64,000 nt of DNA from Curvibacter soli (GCF_029211125.1 NZ_JARGEN010000014.1:69908-133907); one strand, 5' to 3'; shown: positions 37,974 to 46,216, numbered from the stretch's first letter. Notes: generated by a model from the sequence alone, not told the origin. Numbers and translations: made by a program.

Positions 37974-39004
37974 TCGACGACCGCCTCGGCAAAGAGCTGC
38001 ACCTCGATCTCGCCGGCATCGGCCAGCGCCTTCACCTCGGCCATGATCTCCTCGCGCGCCTGCTCGATGCGGCTGCGCGGCATGGGGCCGGTGCGGCGCA
38101 GCGTGTCCTCGAACGCCTGGGCCTGCCGCCGTGGCATGGACTGCAGGATCGCGTTGCGGATGGCAGGCTCGGCACCCTTGAGCGCAATGGCCCATTGCTC
38201 CATGGGCACCTGCTCGATGATGCGTGTGATGACGGCCTCGGACTGGCGCGAGAGGATGAAGAAGTCGTACATGCTGACCTCGATCTCCGACACAACCTTG
38301 GGATCGCGCGCGCGCAGTTGTTCGATAACTTCCTGCCGATTGCCAGGCAGGCGGTTGAGTATCTCGGCCACGTGGCGCACGCCTTCCACGCTGGTGCCCT
38401 GCAGGCCCAGCGTCTCCAGGCAGCGGTCCACGAGTTCGTCGAGTTCGACCAGCAATTCGTGGTCCACCTCCTTCAGGTGCGCCACGTGGTAGAGCAGCAG
38501 GTCCCGCCCCTCGGTCGGGAGCGCATCCAGCAGGCTGCTCGCCATGGCCGGCGGCAGGAAGACCATGAACACCGCCTGCATGCGCACGTGCTCATGCACC
38601 AGCCGCTCGGCCAGCCATTTGGGCGATGACCACTGCAGCCGCGCCATCTTGGGCCGGATGGCGTCGCCATAGATGCTGTTGAGTACGCTCTCGGCGATGT
38701 CATTGCCCAGCGCCAGGTCGAGTGACTTCTTCAGGTAGGAGCGCGACGCGCCATGCACGCCGCTTTGCTCCCGGTAGTCGTCGAAGAAACACTGCAGCGC
38801 CGTCTTGACCGTTTCTACCTTGATGCCGCTCATGCGCGACATCACCTGGGTGACCTTCAACAGTTCGTCGCGCGACAGGCAGCGCAGCACGGCGGCGGCA
38901 GGCTCCTCGCCCATGCTCAGCAGCACGATGGCCGCCTGCTCCAGCGGGCTCAGGTTGTTGCCGTCGGGAATGGGCGGGCTTTCCGCAAAGTTGTCGTCAG
39001 GCAT
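37970..39004 (-). CDS. fliG: Motor switch protein FliG
   Basis: The 344-residue rotor protein has the FliG N-terminal domain (LSPLEQAAIVLLSMGEEPAAAVLRCL), the middle domain and the C-terminal torque domain (WAIALKGAEPAIRNAILQSMPRRQAQAFEDTLRRTGPMPRSRIEQAREEIMAEVKALADAGEI), with the alternating charges that face MotA. It overlaps fliF by 8 bases, a known FliF-FliG coupling. Confidence 0.94.
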   Translation of the reverse strand: MPDDNFAESPPIPDGNNLSPLEQAAIVLLSMGEEPAAAVLRCLSRDELLKVTQVMSRMSGIKVETVKTALQCFFDDYREQSGVHGASRSYLKKSLDLALGNDIAESVLNSIYGDAIRPKMARLQWSSPKWLAERLVHEHVRMQAVFMVFLPPAMASSLLDALPTEGRDLLLYHVAHLKEVDHELLVELDELVDRCLETLGLQGTSVEGVRHVAEILNRLPGNRQEVIEQLRARDPKVVSEIEVSMYDFFILSRQSEAVITRIIEQVPMEQWAIALKGAEPAIRNAILQSMPRRQAQAFEDTLRRTGPMPRSRIEQAREEIMAEVKALADAGEIEVQLFAEAVVE

Positions 39005-40679
39005 TTTTCTGTACCCACTGTTTGACCACTTCGGCCACGCGCTCCGACTCCTTGATGGACAGCACGCGCAGGTGCTCCACCATCACGTCCACCGGTGAGC
39101 CCGGCGGCGGCAACTCGTAGTTCTCAAGCAGCGGCGCAACACCTGCGCCCTGTGCCGTAATGCCCAGACCCGCAGGCAGCGCCGCCGCTACGCCCGGCAC
39201 GGGCAACGGCGGCCTGTCTGCGGACGCCATCCCGGGGATCGGCGTCCAGCGCTGCTGGGCCAGCTTCACCAGGGGCCGCGCGATGAAAAGGAAGGCCAGG
39301 AGTGCCGCCAGCACATATCCCAGCCATGCGGCGGCGTCAACGATGTTGTCGCGCCGCTGCCACCAGGGCACGAGCGCAGGCACCGCGGGAAACGCCATCG
39401 CCGACACGACGAGGCTGTCGCCGCGCTGCGCGTCGATGCCCAGGCCGCCCTGCAGCAGGCGTTCGACATCCGCAATCTGTGCCGCAGTCCAGGCGCCGCC
39501 GCCGGGCGCGGCGGCGTTGTTGAGCACCACGGCCACGTTCATCTTGTTGAGCCGCCCGCGGCTGCGCTTGATCTGCGTGACCGTGCGGTCGTAGGAGAAC
39601 TGGCGCGTCGTGGCATTCTTCTGGGCCGTGTTCGCCTCGGGCGGCACCGCGACATTTCCCGCCTGGGGGTTGTTCGCCGCATTCGCGGCGGCGTTCGCGG
39701 GGTTGGGGGCGGATACGTTCACGGGACGGTTGCTCAGCGAACCCGGCACGCCGAGCGCGATCTGGTCGCGGGCCAGTTCCTCGCGCGTGGCTTCGTTGGT
39801 GACGCGCGGCGTGTCGCCATACTGCTCGCGCGTTTCCTGCACGCGGTCGTTGTTCACGTCGGCGGTGACACTGGCCTTGAAGTTGCCTTCGCCCAACACG
39901 GGGGCAAGCAGATCGCGGATGTTCTGGCGCGTCTGCTCTTCATAGCGCCGACCGGCCTCGCCGCCCTGCCCCGCCTCGAAGCCATCGGTCAGATCCACGC
40001 GCGCGGACAGCAGGTGCCCGGCCTGGTCGACCACGCTCACGCGCTGCGGCTCCATGCTGGCCACGCTGCCCGCCACCATGTTGATGATGGCTGCGATCTG
40101 CTCCTGCTCCAGCGAACGCCCCGGCTTGAGGCCCAGCACCACCGAGGCCGAACTTTTCTCACCATCCATCGTGACGAACGATGACGAGCGCGCGATGGCG
40201 AGATGCACGCGCGCGGCGTCCACCGCGTCGAGCGACATGATGCTTTGCGCCAGTTCGCCCTCCAGGCCGCGCCGGAACCGCACGTCCTGCACGAACTGGC
40301 TTACGCCCAGCGGGTCGTTGCGATCCATCAGCTCCAGCCCCGCGGGCAGACGGGCTGTGACGCCCTTGGCCGCCAGCAGCATGCGGGTCTTGCCGAGCAT
40401 GGATTCAGGCACCAGCACCTGGCCGCTGTCTGGATGCACGCGGTACGGAATGCCTTCGGCGTCCAGCGTGGCCATCATGTCGGCCGCCGCGACTTTTTCA
40501 CGCGCACCGAAAACAGGCTTGTATGCAGACTGGTCGCGCCACAGGTACATGAGCGCCAGGGCCGTCAACGCCACGGCCAGCACCAACAGCGGCACCATGC
40601 TCTTCATCAGGCCCGGCGGCAGCCGCGGCACCATGGCCGCAGGCCGCAGGTGCGACAGCATGGAGTTCAACGCCGCCAT
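38997..40679 (-). CDS. fliF: MS-ring protein FliF
   Basis: The 560-residue protein has an N-terminal membrane helix (MVPLLVLAVALTALALMYLW), the ring-building motifs including RVHLAIARSSSFVTMDGEKSSASVVLGLKPGRSLEQEQIAAIINMVAGSVASM, and a C-terminal membrane helix (AAAWLGYVLAALLAFLFIARPLV) followed by the FliG-binding tail. It forms the MS-ring and the housing of the export gate. It is the second gene after fliE. Confidence 0.95.
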   Translation of the reverse strand: MAALNSMLSHLRPAAMVPRLPPGLMKSMVPLLVLAVALTALALMYLWRDQSAYKPVFGAREKVAAADMMATLDAEGIPYRVHPDSGQVLVPESMLGKTRMLLAAKGVTARLPAGLELMDRNDPLGVSQFVQDVRFRRGLEGELAQSIMSLDAVDAARVHLAIARSSSFVTMDGEKSSASVVLGLKPGRSLEQEQIAAIINMVAGSVASMEPQRVSVVDQAGHLLSARVDLTDGFEAGQGGEAGRRYEEQTRQNIRDLLAPVLGEGNFKASVTADVNNDRVQETREQYGDTPRVTNEATREELARDQIALGVPGSLSNRPVNVSAPNPANAAANAANNPQAGNVAVPPEANTAQKNATTRQFSYDRTVTQIKRSRGRLNKMNVAVVLNNAAAPGGGAWTAAQIADVERLLQGGLGIDAQRGDSLVVSAMAFPAVPALVPWWQRRDNIVDAAAWLGYVLAALLAFLFIARPLVKLAQQRWTPIPGMASADRPPLPVPGVAAALPAGLGITAQGAGVAPLLENYELPPPGSPVDVMVEHLRVLSIKESERVAEVVKQWVQKNA

Positions 40680-40719
40680 GCCAGCCCCTTCATGTCAATG
40701 GAGATCCGTCGTGCCATGG

Positions 40720-41058
40720 CTACACCTGCAGCTTGATGACTTCATCCACCGCGCCGACGATCTTGTTGCGCGCCTGCATGAGCATCGAGAACGACAGGCT
40801 GGCCTCCTGGCTGGCCAGCATGGCACCTACCATGTCGTCGCTGCGCCCGCTGTCGACATCCGCCACCAGATCGGCCGCCGCCTGCTCCTTGCCATCGACG
40901 CGGCGCACCGCCGCCTGCATGGCCGCCAGGAACCCCCCGTTCACGGCGCGCCCCGCCAAGCCATCGTCCGCCGCAGACGGCATCAGCGCCACGGCGGTGG
41001 AATCGATCTGTGCTGCGGCGGCCCGGATCGACGCCGCCATCCCGTTCTCTATATCCAT
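40720..41058 (-). CDS. fliE: MS-ring/rod adapter FliE
   Basis: The 112-residue protein ends with the FliE motif DDMVGAMLASQEASLSFSMLMQARNKIVGAVDEVIKLQV. It joins the MS-ring to the rod. The start at 41058 is chosen for length and family fit. It is the first gene of the leftward fliEFGHIJ unit. Its long upstream region carries a cyclic-di-GMP-I riboswitch on the same strand, so its mRNA probably has a leader of at least about 440 bases. Confidence 0.9.
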   Translation of the reverse strand: MDIENGMAASIRAAAAQIDSTAVALMPSAADDGLAGRAVNGGFLAAMQAAVRRVDGKEQAAADLVADVDSGRSDDMVGAMLASQEASLSFSMLMQARNKIVGAVDEVIKLQV

Positions 41059-41225
41059 GAAGCACCATCCATTTCCATACGAAGAGCGATGCGCGCCATT
41101 TACTACCACGCAAAACAGTGCACACCGACAAGATAATCCGCCATTGGCCAGCAATAATATGCCCGTGCTTATCCAAATGCGCATTAATAGAATGCGCGAG
41201 GGTTTTGCGGGAATACGATTGCACC

Positions 41226-41250
41226 GGCAGCCCCAGGCCTAGGGGCTGCC
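41226..41250 (-). other. Hairpin in the fliE leader, possible expression platform
   Basis: GGCAGCCCC and GGGGCTGCC form a perfect 9-bp stem with a 7-base loop. There is no T-run on either strand, so it is not a classical terminator. On the minus strand its 5-prime arm contains GCAGCCCC, exactly complementary to GGGGCTGC at the 3-prime edge of the upstream riboswitch aptamer. Other hairpins in the leader are at 41340-41358 (CTTCGTC/GACGAAG) and 41291-41312 (CTTGAA/TTCAAG). Confidence 0.5.
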
Positions 41251-41409
41251 CTGACAGATCAGGGGGAGGAATGCATGCAGGGTGACCCTTCTTGAAGTTA
41301 CAACTGTTCAAGAGCAGCAGCGTGCGTGTGCCGGGTCGCCTTCGTCCGACAGACGAAGTGAGGAGAGACGAAGATCCTGCCATCAAGCACTCTGGCAGTG
41401 GTTCAGTCG

Positions 41410-41500
41410 GTCCTGCAGCCCCGCTATCGTGATCCGAAGATCCTTAGACCGGAAGCTTTGCGACCCCGGCTTTCGCTCGGGTGTGCCCTATGGTTGAAGT
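41410..41500 (-). promoter_or_regulatory. Cyclic-di-GMP-I (GEMM) riboswitch aptamer upstream of fliE
   Basis: Read on the minus strand, the sequence contains AGGGCACACC, a GAAA tetraloop (AGCGAAAGC), GGGGTCGCAAAGCTTCCGG, TCTAAGGATC-TTCG-GATC and GATAGCGGGG in that order and spacing. This follows the class I c-di-GMP aptamer (for example Vibrio cholerae Vc2: AGGGCAAACC, GAAA, GACGCAAAGCCUCCGG, CCUAA, GGUAGCGGGG). The TTCG-capped second stem is complete and the tetraloop receptor segment is recognisable. The outermost P1 helix is weak by eye. The only gene downstream on this strand is fliE, 352 bases away. The rest of the fliE-fliM gap (41059-41776) contains no gene that I can support. Confidence 0.82.
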
Positions 41501-41776
41501 GAAGATACATGGTGTATCAAGCTGCGTCAACAAGATTTGTTGCAATTCCGACGAATTGAATCAATTTTTCAAGATGCCCTACCTGATGGATCACCGCGCA
41601 GGCTTCGCCCTGTCGAATCCCGGAATGGTCACTGGCAAATAAAACACTTGCATTGAATTCGTCTATGCTGCAGCATAATCCAGTTGAAAGTCGCGAATGC
41701 GATTTCTTCGGAGGGCCTGCGGCATTTATCCCGCTGCACTATTGCCTGAAAGAATTTTTCATCACGAACATACGCC

Positions 41777-42715
41777 ATGGCGAATGACACACCCAGGCCC
41801 GCGCCGCGCCGGCGGTACGCACTCCATGCGGGAAGCATTCCACGCGTGCTCGACGCCCGCACGCTAGGCCGTCCGGTGCATCTGCTGCCGGCCTTCGCGG
41901 CCCAGTTGGGCGACCGGCTCTGTGCATGGTTCGACGCCCGCCTAAACCGCCGCTACCGCGCTGCGTTCACGCTTTCCGAGGTCGTCGTCCGGCACGGCGA
42001 CCATGCCGAGCGCCACCCGCCCCTGCCCCCGCAGTGGCAGGTGTTCGGCTCGGACACCGGACGCCTGGGCGTGTTCATAGACCGCCCCGTGCTGCTGGCC
42101 ATCTTCGGCTACCGCTATGGCCTGCCCGACCCCGGCACCCCGCGGGCGGTGGACGACATGCCCGCCCAGGAAGCCGCCGAACCGAAGGAGCCCGGCCACA
42201 CGCAGACCGAGGAACGCCTGGCCGCGGCCTTCGGCCTGCAACTCGCCCAACTGCTTGCCGACTGCATCGAGGCCCCCGGCCCCGTTGCCGACGCAGGCTC
42301 TGCGGGGCCCGCGCACCCCTTCGTGCTGCTGCCCACCACGGTCATGGAAGACGGTGCGTGGACCTTCCATGCCGAGATTCGCGACGCATCGCGCAAGGCC
42401 CACGGGCGCCTGTGGCTGTGCCTCGACGACGCATGGATGACGCGCCTGCTGCAGCAGCTCGCGCGCCCGCGCCGCGCCTGGCCCGCACCCAATGGCGCCC
42501 AGCCGCTCGCACATGCCATGCAGCTCACGATGCTGGCCCGGCTGCTGCACAAGGAAATGCCGCTGGGGCAGTTGCTCGACCTGCGCGTGGGCGACGTGAT
42601 ACCGGTGACCCTGGGGCCCACCGAGGTGCTCATCGACGATTCGCGGCTCTTCACCGCTGCGGTCGCCGAACACAAGGGCAAGTTGTGCCTGACATCATTT
42701 GAAGACGCGGAGTGA
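41777..42715 (+). CDS. fliM: Motor switch protein FliM, lateral type
   Basis: The 312-residue protein precedes fliN and has a C-terminal SpoA (FliM/FliN) domain: LHKEMPLGQLLDLRVGDVIPVTLGPTEVLIDDSRLFTAAVAEHKGKLCL. The middle domain is recognisable only weakly. The N-terminus MANDTPRPAPRRRYALHAG lacks the CheY-binding motif (consensus LSQxEIDALL) found in polar FliM. It would form the C-ring between FliG and FliN. It starts the rightward fliMNPQR-flhBA unit; its promoter should lie in the gap shared with fliE. Confidence 0.8.
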   Translation: MANDTPRPAPRRRYALHAGSIPRVLDARTLGRPVHLLPAFAAQLGDRLCAWFDARLNRRYRAAFTLSEVVVRHGDHAERHPPLPPQWQVFGSDTGRLGVFIDRPVLLAIFGYRYGLPDPGTPRAVDDMPAQEAAEPKEPGHTQTEERLAAAFGLQLAQLLADCIEAPGPVADAGSAGPAHPFVLLPTTVMEDGAWTFHAEIRDASRKAHGRLWLCLDDAWMTRLLQQLARPRRAWPAPNGAQPLAHAMQLTMLARLLHKEMPLGQLLDLRVGDVIPVTLGPTEVLIDDSRLFTAAVAEHKGKLCLTSFEDAE

Positions 42716-42723
42716 CGAACGCC

Positions 42724-43083
42724 ATGGAAACGAACCACGCAGACAAGCATGACATCGCAGCGCTGCTCGGCGACATGGCCGCGGGAGCCGCCGAGCCCGC
42801 GGCGTCGGTACCGGCGCCGCGGGCCGCGCGCGACCTGCCGCAGATGATGCGCAAGATCCCCGTCACGCTCACGCTCGAAGTGGGCGCTGCGCGCATCTCG
42901 CTGCACGACCTGGTGAACATCCAGCAAGACAGCGTGATCGAGCTCGACACGCTGGCCGGCGAACCCCTGACGATCAAGGTCAACGGCACGCCCATCGGCC
43001 GCGCGGAAGTCGTGGTGGCGGGCGAGAACTACGGCCTGAAGGTCGTGGAGCTGACCGACATCGACTTCGGCGGCCTCTCGTGA
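42724..43083 (+). CDS. fliN: Motor switch protein FliN
   Basis: The 119-residue protein has an Ala-rich N-terminal segment and a SpoA domain: MRKIPVTLTLEVGAARISLHDLVNIQQDSVIELDTLAGEPLTIKVNGTPIGRAEVVVAGENYGLKVVEL, the FliN signature. It forms the base of the C-ring and docks FliH. The ATG at 42724 is preferred; a GTG at 42712 overlapping the fliM stop would add four residues. Its stop overlaps the GTG of fliP. Confidence 0.93.
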   Translation: METNHADKHDIAALLGDMAAGAAEPAASVPAPRAARDLPQMMRKIPVTLTLEVGAARISLHDLVNIQQDSVIELDTLAGEPLTIKVNGTPIGRAEVVVAGENYGLKVVELTDIDFGGLS

Positions 43084-43859
43084 CGCCTGCGCCCGCGGAA
43101 CTGAAACCCTCCGTCCGCACGGCCCTGCTGGCCGTGCTCGCGCTCTGCGCCGGCGCCGCGCTGCCCGCCGAGGCATGGGCGGCGCCGGTGCAGATCATCG
43201 GCACGGCCAGCGACGGCGGCACCACCGAATTCACGGTCAAGACCCAGGTCCTGATCATCATGACGCTGCTCGGGCTGCTGCCCGCGCTGCTGCTCATGAT
43301 GACCAGCTTCACGCGCTTCGTCATCGTGCTGTCGCTGCTGCGCCAGGCGCTCGGGCTGCAGCAGGGGCTGCCCACGCGCGTGGTCACGGGCGTGTCGCTG
43401 ATCCTCACCCTGCTCGTGATGCGCCCGATGGGCGAGCAGATCTGGCTGCAGGCCATGGTGCCCTACGACGACGGCAAGATCACGCTCACCCAGGCGCTGC
43501 AAACCGCCGAGGCGCCGCTCTCACGCTTCATGCTCGCGCAGACCAGCAAGAGCGCGCTGGCGCAGATATCGTCCCTCGCCGGCGAGGGCGCGGTGGCGCA
43601 GCCGCAGGACCATGCCTTCACCGTCAAGCTCGCCGCCTTCGTGCTCAGCGAGCTGAAGACCGCGTTCCAGATCGGCTGCATGCTGTTCATCCCGTTCCTG
43701 GTCATCGACCTCGTGGTGTCCTCGGTGCTCATGGCCATGGGGATGATGATGCTCTCGCCCCTGGTCATCTCGCTGCCGCTCAAGCTGCTGCTGTTCGTGC
43801 TGGTGGACGGCTGGACGCTCACGGTCAACACGCTGGTCACCAGCATCCGCCCCGTATGA
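43080..43859 (+). CDS. fliP: Export gate protein FliP
   Basis: The 259-residue precursor begins with GTG and has a signal sequence (ALLAVLALCAGAALPAEAWA), then four membrane helices with the FliP motifs TQVLIIMTLLGLLPALLLMMTSFTRFVIVLSLLRQALG and FQIGCMLFIPFLVIDLVVSSVLMAMGMMMLSP. With FliQ and FliR it forms the export pore. The GTGA overlap suggests coupling to fliN. Confidence 0.96.
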   Translation: MTPAPAELKPSVRTALLAVLALCAGAALPAEAWAAPVQIIGTASDGGTTEFTVKTQVLIIMTLLGLLPALLLMMTSFTRFVIVLSLLRQALGLQQGLPTRVVTGVSLILTLLVMRPMGEQIWLQAMVPYDDGKITLTQALQTAEAPLSRFMLAQTSKSALAQISSLAGEGAVAQPQDHAFTVKLAAFVLSELKTAFQIGCMLFIPFLVIDLVVSSVLMAMGMMMLSPLVISLPLKLLLFVLVDGWTLTVNTLVTSIRPV

Positions 43860-43878
43860 GCACGAAGGAGAGCCGACC

Positions 43879-44151
43879 ATGCTGACTCCCGACGTCGCGG
43901 TGGACCTGGTGCGCGACAGCCTGTATCTGGTCATGCTGCTGGTCACCGTGCTGATCGCGCCCGGCCTGGTCGTCGGCCTGGTAGTGAGTCTGCTGCAGGC
44001 CGCCACGCAGATCAACGAGCAGACGCTGAGCTTCCTGCCCCGCCTGCTGGTCACCCTGCTGGCCATCACGCTCATGGGCCGCTGGCTCGCGGGCACGCTG
44101 ATGGACTACTGCGTGGCCATCTTCCAGCGCGCGGCGGCGCTGGTGGGCTGA
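43879..44151 (+). CDS. fliQ: Export gate protein FliQ
   Basis: The 90-residue protein has two membrane helices (YLVMLLVTVLIAPGLVVGLVVSLLQAATQINEQTLSFLPRLLVTLLAITLMG), including the FliQ motif Q..T.INEQTL.F.P. It lies 19 bases after fliP. The 147-base gap to fliR is largely a palindromic repeat. Confidence 0.95.
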   Translation: MLTPDVAVDLVRDSLYLVMLLVTVLIAPGLVVGLVVSLLQAATQINEQTLSFLPRLLVTLLAITLMGRWLAGTLMDYCVAIFQRAAALVG

Positions 44152-44160
44152 AGTGAAACA

Positions 44161-44237
44161 CCCCCGAAGCGCCTGCGGCGCCCCCCCTCAAGGGGGCGAT
44201 ACCAGCGGCCCGGCAAAGCCGGTTCCGCGGTATCCCT
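44161..44237 (+). repeat. Palindromic interspersed repeat between fliQ and fliR
   Basis: Three hairpins follow each other: GCGCC-TGC-GGCGC (44169-44181), CCCCC-TCAA-GGGGG (44183-44196) and a nested palindrome GATACC ... CCGGC-AAA-GCCGG ... GGTATC (44198-44234). I recognise this arrangement as an interspersed intergenic repeat of Comamonadaceae. No T-run follows, and it splits an otherwise tightly packed operon. Confidence 0.65.
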
Positions 44238-44298
44238 GGCATTGGGCTGTGCCGGTTTCATGCGGCGCGGGTCGCGCGACGCACAGTGGAGGAACTGA

Positions 44299-45084
44299 AT
44301 GGAGCAACTCCTGTTCCAGCAGATGGTGACGACGCTTTCGGCGCTGTGGTGGCCGTTCTGCCGCGTCATGGCCATGTTCAGCGCCGCGCCCGTGGTGGGC
44401 GAGGTGATGGTGCCGCTGAGCGTGCGGGCGCTGCTGTCGCTGGTGATGGCCATCATCCTGCTGCCCGTGTCGCAGCCCGTGGCGCCCATCGCGCCGATAT
44501 CGCTCGCGGCCCTCGCGGCCACCGCGGAGCAGGTCATCATCGGCTTCGTGCTCGGACTGGCCTTCCACCTGATCGTGGCCGCGTTCATGGTGCTGGGCTA
44601 CATCGTGTCGTCGCAGATGGGCCTGGCCATGGCGCTCATGAACGACCCGATGAACGGCACCTCCTCCGACGTGGTGTCCAGCCTCATCTACCTGCTGGTC
44701 ATCCTGGTGTTCTTCGCCGTGGACGGCCACCTGGTGCTGGCGGGCGTGGTCGGGGCGAGCTTCCGCGCCTGGCCCGTGGGCGGCGGCATCAGCCAGATCG
44801 CGCTGCAGACCCTGCCCGCCGCGGTGGCCTGGGTGTTCAGCGCGGCGCTGCTGCTGGCCACGCCCATCATCTTCTCCACGTTCGTGGTACAGATCGGTAT
44901 GGGCTTCCTGAACCGCGTGGCCCCTACGTTCAACCTGTTTTCGCTGGGTTTTTCGCTGATCACGGTGTTCGGTCTCTTCGTGCTCGTGCACATCGTCCAT
45001 TCCGTGCCGGAGCACTACATCCGCATGAGCGGCCAGGTGCTGGAGATGCTGCGCCGGATCATGCAGGCGGGCCCGCATGGCTGA
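44299..45084 (+). CDS. fliR: Export gate protein FliR
   Basis: The 261-residue protein has about six membrane helices and FliR features such as PFCRVMAMFSAAPVVGEVMVPLSVRALLSLVMAIIL and ASQMGLA-like SSQMGLAMALMNDPMNG, with the C-terminal HIVHSVPEHYIRMSGQVLEMLRR. GGAGGAA precedes the start. It overlaps flhB by 8 bases. Confidence 0.95.
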   Translation: MEQLLFQQMVTTLSALWWPFCRVMAMFSAAPVVGEVMVPLSVRALLSLVMAIILLPVSQPVAPIAPISLAALAATAEQVIIGFVLGLAFHLIVAAFMVLGYIVSSQMGLAMALMNDPMNGTSSDVVSSLIYLLVILVFFAVDGHLVLAGVVGASFRAWPVGGGISQIALQTLPAAVAWVFSAALLLATPIIFSTFVVQIGMGFLNRVAPTFNLFSLGFSLITVFGLFVLVHIVHSVPEHYIRMSGQVLEMLRRIMQAGPHG

Positions 45085-46204
45085 CGAATCGTCCAGCGGC
45101 GACAAGACCGAGAACGCCTCGGCGCAGAAGCTGCGCAAGTCGCGCGAGCAGGGTCAGGTGCCGCGCTCGCGCGACCTGGCGACCGCCGTCGGCATCGTGC
45201 TGTGCCTCAAGGCCATCGTGCTGCTCACGCCCAGTTGGCTCGAAGACTTCCGCGCCCTCTTCATGCACGATTTCGCGCCGCTCTCCGGCGAAGGCGCGCT
45301 CGACAACCTGCAGTCCACCATGCTGACCCAGGCCATCGCCCTGACGGCGAAGATGGTGGCCCCGCTGGCCATCGTGCCGCTGGCCATCGTGCTCAGCTCG
45401 CTGTTCCCCGGCGGCTGGGTCTTGAGCGCCCACAACCTGATGCCGCGCTTCGGCAAGCTCAACCCGCTGAGCTATTTCACGCGCATGTTCGAGCCGCGCC
45501 ACGCCATCGAATTCATCACCACGCTGCTCAAGGCGTCCACGCTGCTGGCTGTTCTGTACTACGTCTGCCGCGGCAGCATCGGCGACTTCATGGCCATCCA
45601 GCAGCGCCCGCTCGACGAAGCCTTGCGTGCCGGCGCCGGCCTGATGCTAGACGCGGTGCTGGCGCTGTGCACCGTGTTCGTCGCCTTCGCCCTGATCGAC
45701 GTGCCCGTGCAGCGCTTCATCTTCCTGCGCAACCAGCGCATGACCAAGCGCGAGGTGAAGGAAGAACACAAGTCCAACGAAGGCAGCCCCGAAGTCCGCC
45801 AGCGCATTCGCAAACTGCAGATGCAGATGGCGCGGCGCAGCGTGCGCAAGACCGTGCCCACCGCCGACGTGGTGGTGGTCAACCCCGAACACTATGCCGT
45901 GGCCCTGAAGTACGACGACAAGCGCGCCGAAGCCCCGTTCGTGGTCGCCAAGGGCGTGGACGAGATGGCGCTCTACATCCGCACCGTCGCGCGGGAACAC
46001 GCCGTGGAGGTGCTGGAGTTTGCGCCGCTGGCGCGCGCCATCTACAACACGAGCCAGGTCTACCAGCAGATTCCCGCGCCGCTGTACAAGGCCGTGGCCC
46101 AGGTGCTGGGCTACGTGCTGCAGCTCAAGGCCTTCCAGAGCGGGCGCCGCCCCAGCCGGCCCGCCCCGCCGCGCGATCTTGCCGTTCCGGAAAACCTGAC
46201 CTGA
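45077..46204 (+). CDS. flhB: Export switch protein FlhB, with NPEH at the cleavage site
   Basis: The 375-residue protein has four membrane helices and a cytoplasmic domain that switches export from hook to filament substrates. The N-terminus DKTENASAQKLRKSREQGQVPRSRDL and the linker MTKREVKEEHKSNEGSPEVR are typical. At the autocleavage site, residues 269-272 read NPEH instead of the usual NPTH; Asn269 and Pro270 are retained. The last 20 residues form a Pro/Arg-rich tail. It overlaps fliR and is 12 bases before flhA. Confidence 0.94.
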   Translation: MADESSSGDKTENASAQKLRKSREQGQVPRSRDLATAVGIVLCLKAIVLLTPSWLEDFRALFMHDFAPLSGEGALDNLQSTMLTQAIALTAKMVAPLAIVPLAIVLSSLFPGGWVLSAHNLMPRFGKLNPLSYFTRMFEPRHAIEFITTLLKASTLLAVLYYVCRGSIGDFMAIQQRPLDEALRAGAGLMLDAVLALCTVFVAFALIDVPVQRFIFLRNQRMTKREVKEEHKSNEGSPEVRQRIRKLQMQMARRSVRKTVPTADVVVVNPEHYAVALKYDDKRAEAPFVVAKGVDEMALYIRTVAREHAVEVLEFAPLARAIYNTSQVYQQIPAPLYKAVAQVLGYVLQLKAFQSGRRPSRPAPPRDLAVPENLT

Positions 46205-46216
46205 CGCCTACGCCCC

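Noticed and set aside
41634-41656. TGGCAAATAAAACACTTGCA as a sigma-54 promoter for fliM
   Set aside because: The TGG and TTGC elements are 16 bases apart in phase instead of 12, so the -24/-12 spacing is wrong.
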